DNA of 64,000 nucleotides from CAVQGF01 sp045807945 (lineage in GTDB: Bacteria; Acidobacteriota; Terriglobia; Terriglobales; Acidobacteriaceae). The translations under genes and the position numbers were made by a program. The stretch's first letter is position 1, and each line of letters begins with the position of its first letter. Shown here one piece after another: positions 58,935-64,000 of this stretch. Location: assembly GCA_045807945.1 (NCBI GenBank), contig JBJMGI010000018.1, forward strand, positions 7,261 to 71,260. Direction: 5' to 3'. Under the pieces are notes generated by a model that saw nothing but the letters and a program-made list of their open reading frames with translations, searched no databases and had not been told where the DNA came from.

Positions 58935-59941
58935 ACTGTTGCCGCCTTCATCTTTGGAGTGGGAAGGCCGCCACTGGAAAGCTCGCTTCGTTTTTCCGCG
59001 ACGACCGAATCAATGATCTGTTCCAGGGAATGCCGCGGTGCGAACCCGAACCATTCAGCTGCTTTGGCGATGTTGGGAACGCGGCGTTCCATATCTTCAA
59101 AACCTTCGCCGTAAGCTTCTACATAGGTAATGTGCTTGATCTTGCTGTGTGAACCGGCAGAGTTGATGATCTTCGTGGCCAGCTGATTCATCGATACCTC
59201 GTGCGTGTTGCCGAGGTTAAAGATCTCGCCCACTGTCTTGTCGAGCGCCATGCAGGCCAGCATGCCGTCGATCACGTCGGACACGTGGCAGAAACAACGC
59301 GACTGCTCACCAGACCCGAACACTGTGACGGGTTGTTCGCGCAGAGCTTGCGTCACGAATGTCGGAACCACCATCCCGTACTGCCCTGTCTGCCGCGGTC
59401 CCACTGTGTTGAACAGCCGGATCACAGTGACGGGAAGTTTTTGCTCGCGGAAGTACGCCAGCGCCAGGAACTCATCGATGGCTTTCGAGCAAGCGTAGCT
59501 CCAGCGTGAGTTGTAGGTCGAGCCGAGAACCAGGTCGTCAGTCTCAGTGAAAGGGAACTTCGTAGATTTTCCGTAAACTTCGGAAGTCGAAGTTATAAGG
59601 ACACGTTTCTTCTTTTTCGCCGCGAGCTCCAGCACCAGGGATGATCCGTTGACGTTCGTCTCAATGGTGCGGGTAGGGAACTCGACGATGCGCTTCACGC
59701 CTACGGCAGCGGCAAAGTGGAAAATAACATCTGCGGTGTCCACCAGCTCAGCCATAAGGTGGCGATTGAAGATGCTGTCGATGTGATATTCGAAATTGGG
59801 GTCACGCTTGAACCCGGCGACGTTTTCCATGCTGCCGGTGGAAAGATCATCAATGATGGTGACGCGCCCGCCGGAAGCGAGCAGCCGTTCAGAGAGGTGC
59901 GAGCCGATAAACCCGGCGCCGCCGGTGATCAGAGTCCGCAT
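58931..59941 (-). CDS. NAD-dependent sugar-nucleotide epimerase/dehydratase (extended SDR)
   Basis: 336 residues. TGGAGFIGSHLSE is the cofactor site at residues 6-18. The catalytic Tyr-Lys pair lies in RWSYACSKAIDEF, after the STSEVYG serine segment. The pattern is close to UDP-glucuronate decarboxylases, GDP-mannose dehydratases and UDP-glucose 4-epimerases; the substrate is not certain. First of a three-gene minus-strand operon that starts lipid-linked glycan synthesis and extends it. Confidence 0.88.
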   Translation of the reverse strand: MRTLITGGAGFIGSHLSERLLASGGRVTIIDDLSTGSMENVAGFKRDPNFEYHIDSIFNRHLMAELVDTADVIFHFAAAVGVKRIVEFPTRTIETNVNGSSLVLELAAKKKKRVLITSTSEVYGKSTKFPFTETDDLVLGSTYNSRWSYACSKAIDEFLALAYFREQKLPVTVIRLFNTVGPRQTGQYGMVVPTFVTQALREQPVTVFGSGEQSRCFCHVSDVIDGMLACMALDKTVGEIFNLGNTHEVSMNQLATKIINSAGSHSKIKHITYVEAYGEGFEDMERRVPNIAKAAEWFGFAPRHSLEQIIDSVVAEKRSELSSGGLPTPKMKAATV

Positions 59942-60069
59942 GAACCTGCCTTACGTTTGGAGGAGCTACTCAGGATTATCGCAGAGTTCCCGGCGCCTTC
60001 GGCCACCAAATCGCACCTATCCTGTGCCTTAGAAGGTACGTAGGGTCAATACCTTGCGGACTTTTGGTT

Positions 60070-63000
60070 CTATGCGCTCGCGGCCTTATGTTCGTCGCCG
60101 AACCGCACCGAGATCACCTTCGAGACGCCAGGCTCCTGCATAGTCACGCCATACATTACCGGCGCGATCGACATCGTCTTTTTGTTGTGCGTGATGATGA
60201 CGAACTGCGTCTGAATCGCCATCTCTTTGACCATTTCGGCGAAGCGGCCCACGTTGGCTTCGTCGAGCGGAGCATCCACTTCGTCGAGCACGCAGAACGG
60301 GCTTGGCTGGTACTGGAAGATGCCGACCAGCAGCGAAAGCGCCGTCAGTGCTTTTTCGCCGCCGGAGAGCAGCAGCACGTTCTGCAGCTTTTTTCCCGGA
60401 GGCTGCGCGATCACGTCAATGCCGCTGTCTGGCGAGTTCTCGATATCGGTCAGGCGCATGAAGGCGTGGCCGCCGCCGAATAGCTTACGGAATGTGAGCT
60501 GGAAGGTTTCGTTGATCTTATTGAATGCTTCCTCGAACTTCTCGCGCGAGATGTCGTCGATCTCTTTGATCGTCTTCTGTGTGTTCTCGATGGAGTCGAG
60601 CAGGTCCTTGCGCTGGGTTTCGAGGAACCCGTGCCGTTCGGCCGTCTCCTTGTATTCTTCGAGGGCCATCATGTTCACCGGGCCCATAGCATCGAGGCGT
60701 TCACGCATCTCGCGGTAGAGCACGTCTTCCTGCGCGAGCGATTCGCCTTCCACACGGGCGACGGTCGCGTCAGCGAGGAGCTCTTCGCGCGCGATCCCCA
60801 AGTCGTTGCGGCAACTCTCCGCCATGTACTCCGCGTCGGAGCGGAGCTTGGCTGATGCTGCAGCAAGCTCGCCCTTGCGATCGCGGGCAGCATCCAGTTC
60901 GCTACGCAACTGCTTCAGGCCAGCTTCCATTTCAAGCAGACCGGCACGCAGCTGCTCGGATTCAAGGTGGAGCTCGGCGGCTTTCGCCTTGAGTTGCTGC
61001 GACTCCTGCGCCAGGGCTTCTCCGCGAGCGACCAGCTCCGCGCTCTCGCTTTCACGTTGCAGCTTCTCGGCGGCAGCAGCAGCGTTTTGAGTCTGCAGTC
61101 CCGCTATGCGCGCGCTGATCTCCGAGACCATGCTCTGAATGCGCTGCAGGGAAGCTTCAGCGGCAATGCGGCGCTCATCCAGCGCCGCAACTCGTGTAGT
61201 CATCTGGCCCGCTACCGCGGCGGCCTGGTCGCGACTGCTCTTCAGGGCTGCAAGGTTCTCCTGCGCCGCTGCGGTCTGTGTTTCGAGTTGCAGGCGCTGA
61301 GACTCGTGGTTGGCGAGCTCTTCGCGCCGCATTGAGATTGCTTCTTGAGCCTGCGAACGCTCCGCCTTCACGCGATCGTGTTCGGCCTGATACGTGTGCA
61401 GGCGCTCGCCGATGCGCTTCACTTCTGATTCGAGCTGTTGCAACGCGTGTCCGGAAGTAAGCGCTCTGACCTCCGCCTCGCGAAGATCTGCTTCGAGCCG
61501 TACCAATAACTCACTGAGCTCGGTGATCTCGCGGCCGAGGAGCGCGACGCGAGCTTCGTCGAACCGCAGCTGCTGTTCCATCTCACCGATGGCCTTCATC
61601 AATTCGCGCAACTCGCGCTTCAGGGAAAGTGGTCCCTCGCTGCGCTGTTTGCCTCCGGTCACGGTGACGTTGTGGAAGCACTCGCCGCTCGGCGAAAGGA
61701 AAAAAGCATCAGGATTGCCCAGCGCAAGGTCGCGCGCGGTCGAGGAATCCGGCGTGATGTAGCCATCGCGAAGCTTGGGAAGAATCACTTCCAGGGACTT
61801 CCCGAAACCATCGAGGACTTTGATCGCGCTCTTCACCGGAACGACAGCATCGCGCCTGGGCGCGGAGCGCGTGGACTCGTCCAAGTTGAACGAGAAGCGC
61901 GCCTGCGAATCATTCGGGTGGACGAGGAAGGTCGCGCGCCCGTCCACATCACCTTGCAATAGGCGCAAGCCTTCATCCGCCGCATCCCACGACTTCACTA
62001 CGATGTAGTTCAGCTCGTCGCGCAAGAATTCTTCTACGACGTGCTCGTACTGGTTCTCGACTTCGAGGAAATCGGCGAGGACGCCTGCCGGCGTGTGTCC
62101 CTGCTTCATCGCGCCGGATTGGAAGAGCCTCTGGACCGACGCTGTCGAGTAACCGTGCTCGGCGATCAGCGCTTCCAGCGAACCTTTTTTGCCGAGCGCG
62201 GTCGCATATTCTGCGCGAAGAGTGTCGAGCCGCTTTTTGCCTTCTGATTCCGCAGCACGCTTTTCCGTAATCGTCCCGCGCGTCTGCTCGACCTGAGACT
62301 TCAGCCCGGTCAGGCGCTCGCTAACGGTCTCGAACTCCATGCTGAGCTGTCCCCGGCGCCCGCCGAACGATTCGATCTGCGAGTTGGCGGTTGAGAGCTC
62401 CTGCGTGATGCGCGCAGCTTCGCGATCGAGAGCAGCGACAAGCTCTTCCGACTTCACCATCTCATTTCGGACGGTAGAGGCAAACGAGATGACCTGCAGC
62501 ATCTGCCGCCGGCGCTCTTCCTGCTGTGTTTCTGTGTCACTGACGAGCGCGCTCGCGAGCGATGCCGCTTGCTGCGCGCGACTCGCTTCTAGCTGTGCGG
62601 CCTGCACGTCCGCCGCTGCGGAGGCAACGATGCCTTGATTGGCTTCGAGTTCGGTGCGCAGGGAAGTGACCTGTTGTTCCGTCGCCGCAATCTCCGCAGT
62701 TGCCGCAGCGGTGCGCGCGTCGAGTTCAGCGCAACGCTCCTGATTATGCTGACGTCGTCCTGCCGCACGGTCCAATTCCAAAGTGATGGTCGTCAGCCGC
62801 TCGTTCGTGCTCCGGGTTTCCTCTTCAATGGAGTAGCCTCGGTGCGTGCGTGCGCTGAACTCAGCTTCCTTATCCGAGAGGGCGGCCGAATTCGCCGTAA
62901 TCTCTTCGCTGAGCGCATTCAACTGAATGTCGGCGTCAGCTAGTTGGAGGTCGAGGGCGACGAACTTGCTCGCCAGCACGATGCGCAGCTTCGCGCGCAT

Positions 63001-63993
63001 CTCGTCGCGCAGCTTGGCATAACGTTCGGCTTTCGCCGACTGCCGCTTGAGCGAATTCATCTGCCGCGTGACTTCGTCGAAGATGTCGTTGATGCGGTTC
63101 AGATTCACTTTCGCCGCTTCCAGGCGCGACTCCGCCAACCGACGACGTGTCTTGAACTTCGTCACGCCTGCGGCTTCCTCGATGATGGCGCGCCGGTCGT
63201 GCGGCTTGCTGCTCAGGATTTGCCCAATGCGGCCCTGCTCAATGATTGCGTAAGACTCCGGCCCGAGGCCGGTGCCCATAAAGATGTCTTGGATATCGCG
63301 CAGCCGGCAGAGCTTCCCATTCAGCAGATATTCGGATTCGCCGGTACGGAATAGCCGACGCGTTACGACGATCTCGCCCTGATGGACTTTCTGCGCGAAC
63401 TTGCGGCGACGAATCTTCAGGACCACGCTGCCAGGGGCTGTATGTGTCTGCTCGCCGGATTCCGAAGCGGTTTCCGCAGCTGCGGTCTCGTCACCTTCCG
63501 GCATCACTTCGGGAAGCTCGTGCTCGTCGAGTTCGACTCCGGCGGCCTTCGCTGCTGCCACTTCTTCTTCGTTTAGAACTTTTCCCGGCTGAGCGTCTTC
63601 AGTCGCGGCTTGCATATCGGCTTGCGCCTGCTCGCGAATAGCAGCTTCGTCCCAATCGTCGCCGACTTCATCCACAACTTCGATCTCGGGTTCGGCGGTC
63701 AGGTCAACCGGTCCGTCGTAAACGGAGGGATCAATCAATGTGAGCGACACCTCGGCCATGCCGGTGGGCTTGCGGTCGCGTGTGCCAATGAAGATCACAT
63801 CTTCCATGCGCGCACCACGCAGGCTCTTGGCCGATTGCTCGCCGAGAACCCACGAGATCGCGTCGGAGATGTTGGATTTGCCGCAGCCGTTAGGACCAAC
63901 AATGGCCGCGACACCGTCACCGTGGAACTTCAGTTCGGTGCGGTCGCAGAAGGACTTAAATCCGAGGATTTGCAGCTTCTTTAATTTGAGCAA
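60070..63993 (-). CDS. smc: Chromosome segregation protein SMC
   Basis: 1307 residues; apparent TTG start seven bases from the window edge, so an upstream start outside the window is possible. N-terminal head: MLKLKKLQILGFKSF and Walker A GPNGCGKS (33-40). Long coiled coils with Arg/Glu/Ala/Gln-rich heptads surround a hinge (about residues 590-720; HTPAGVLADFLEVE). The C-terminal head has LLSGGEKALTALSLL and Walker B FCVLDEVDAPLD. It condenses the chromosome with ScpA and ScpB. Unusual: an acidic insertion of about 110 residues (91-205) splits the N-terminal head between SLTLID and EIVVTRRLFRTGESEY. Confidence 0.93.
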   Translation of the reverse strand: MLKLKKLQILGFKSFCDRTELKFHGDGVAAIVGPNGCGKSNISDAISWVLGEQSAKSLRGARMEDVIFIGTRDRKPTGMAEVSLTLIDPSVYDGPVDLTAEPEIEVVDEVGDDWDEAAIREQAQADMQAATEDAQPGKVLNEEEVAAAKAAGVELDEHELPEVMPEGDETAAAETASESGEQTHTAPGSVVLKIRRRKFAQKVHQGEIVVTRRLFRTGESEYLLNGKLCRLRDIQDIFMGTGLGPESYAIIEQGRIGQILSSKPHDRRAIIEEAAGVTKFKTRRRLAESRLEAAKVNLNRINDIFDEVTRQMNSLKRQSAKAERYAKLRDEMRAKLRIVLASKFVALDLQLADADIQLNALSEEITANSAALSDKEAEFSARTHRGYSIEEETRSTNERLTTITLELDRAAGRRQHNQERCAELDARTAAATAEIAATEQQVTSLRTELEANQGIVASAAADVQAAQLEASRAQQAASLASALVSDTETQQEERRRQMLQVISFASTVRNEMVKSEELVAALDREAARITQELSTANSQIESFGGRRGQLSMEFETVSERLTGLKSQVEQTRGTITEKRAAESEGKKRLDTLRAEYATALGKKGSLEALIAEHGYSTASVQRLFQSGAMKQGHTPAGVLADFLEVENQYEHVVEEFLRDELNYIVVKSWDAADEGLRLLQGDVDGRATFLVHPNDSQARFSFNLDESTRSAPRRDAVVPVKSAIKVLDGFGKSLEVILPKLRDGYITPDSSTARDLALGNPDAFFLSPSGECFHNVTVTGGKQRSEGPLSLKRELRELMKAIGEMEQQLRFDEARVALLGREITELSELLVRLEADLREAEVRALTSGHALQQLESEVKRIGERLHTYQAEHDRVKAERSQAQEAISMRREELANHESQRLQLETQTAAAQENLAALKSSRDQAAAVAGQMTTRVAALDERRIAAEASLQRIQSMVSEISARIAGLQTQNAAAAAEKLQRESESAELVARGEALAQESQQLKAKAAELHLESEQLRAGLLEMEAGLKQLRSELDAARDRKGELAAASAKLRSDAEYMAESCRNDLGIAREELLADATVARVEGESLAQEDVLYREMRERLDAMGPVNMMALEEYKETAERHGFLETQRKDLLDSIENTQKTIKEIDDISREKFEEAFNKINETFQLTFRKLFGGGHAFMRLTDIENSPDSGIDVIAQPPGKKLQNVLLLSGGEKALTALSLLVGIFQYQPSPFCVLDEVDAPLDEANVGRFAEMVKEMAIQTQFVIITHNKKTMSIAPVMYGVTMQEPGVSKVISVRFGDEHKAASA

Positions 63994-64000
63994 GACCCAC

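Overview
The window looks like a chromosomal segment of an acidobacterium (Acidobacteriota, probably close to the Koribacter/Terriglobia group). This is an inference from the mix of genes: GC-rich housekeeping genes, many secreted hypothetical proteins, VIT/VWA and giant TPR proteins, a murQ/NamZ peptidoglycan-recycling cluster, and many TTG/GTG starts. I see no insertion sequences, integrases, phage genes or CRISPR arrays. It reads as core chromosome with lineage-specific secreted or envelope modules.

Layout. 0-6.3 kb: the tail of a cysteine desulfurase, mnmA, small membrane proteins, a short-chain dehydrogenase, a proline/glutamine-rich secreted TPR protein, a Fis-type regulator and purC. 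6.5-10.6 kb: a polysaccharide flippase, a dTDP-sugar epimerase, a TauE/SafE permease with its DUF1634 partner, and an unknown protein. 10.6-16.1 kb: a peptidoglycan-recycling region, with serine hydrolase, murQ and murA on the minus strand and the exo-muramidase namZ divergent from them, followed by a secreted protein. 16.1-21.4 kb: tRNA-Ser, tadA, a Ser/Ala-rich surface protein with an LPxTA-type tail, and polyamine genes (aguA and aguB, with a divergent deoxyhypusine-synthase-like gene). 21.4-28.0 kb: one minus-strand run of sdhC-sdhA-sdhB, a dipeptidase and three tandem cyclophilins. 28.1-32.6 kb: a GAF protein, PiT/DUF47 phosphate transport genes, DUF4126, a small conserved-looking protein, tRNA-Leu and a membrane protein.

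32.8-48.4 kb holds the most unusual feature: six plus-strand genes that overlap or nearly touch. They encode a beta-propeller protein, a VIT-VWA protein, a 2526-residue TPR protein, a secreted protein of unknown family, a miniature penicillin-binding-protein-like transpeptidase and a SpoIID-type lytic transglycosylase. All carry signal or anchor sequences, so they probably build or police one envelope system that acts on peptidoglycan.

48.4-64 kb: tRNA-Gly, a nucleotidyltransferase-like protein, a UbiD decarboxylase, a DUF1569 protein, nuoI, metH, a three-gene glycan operon (NAD-dependent epimerase, a WecA-like transferase fused to a WbpM-type membrane/nucleotide-binding region, GT4 glycosyltransferase) and smc, whose head domain carries a large acidic insertion. 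Family names are assigned from motifs by eye. No database search was run.
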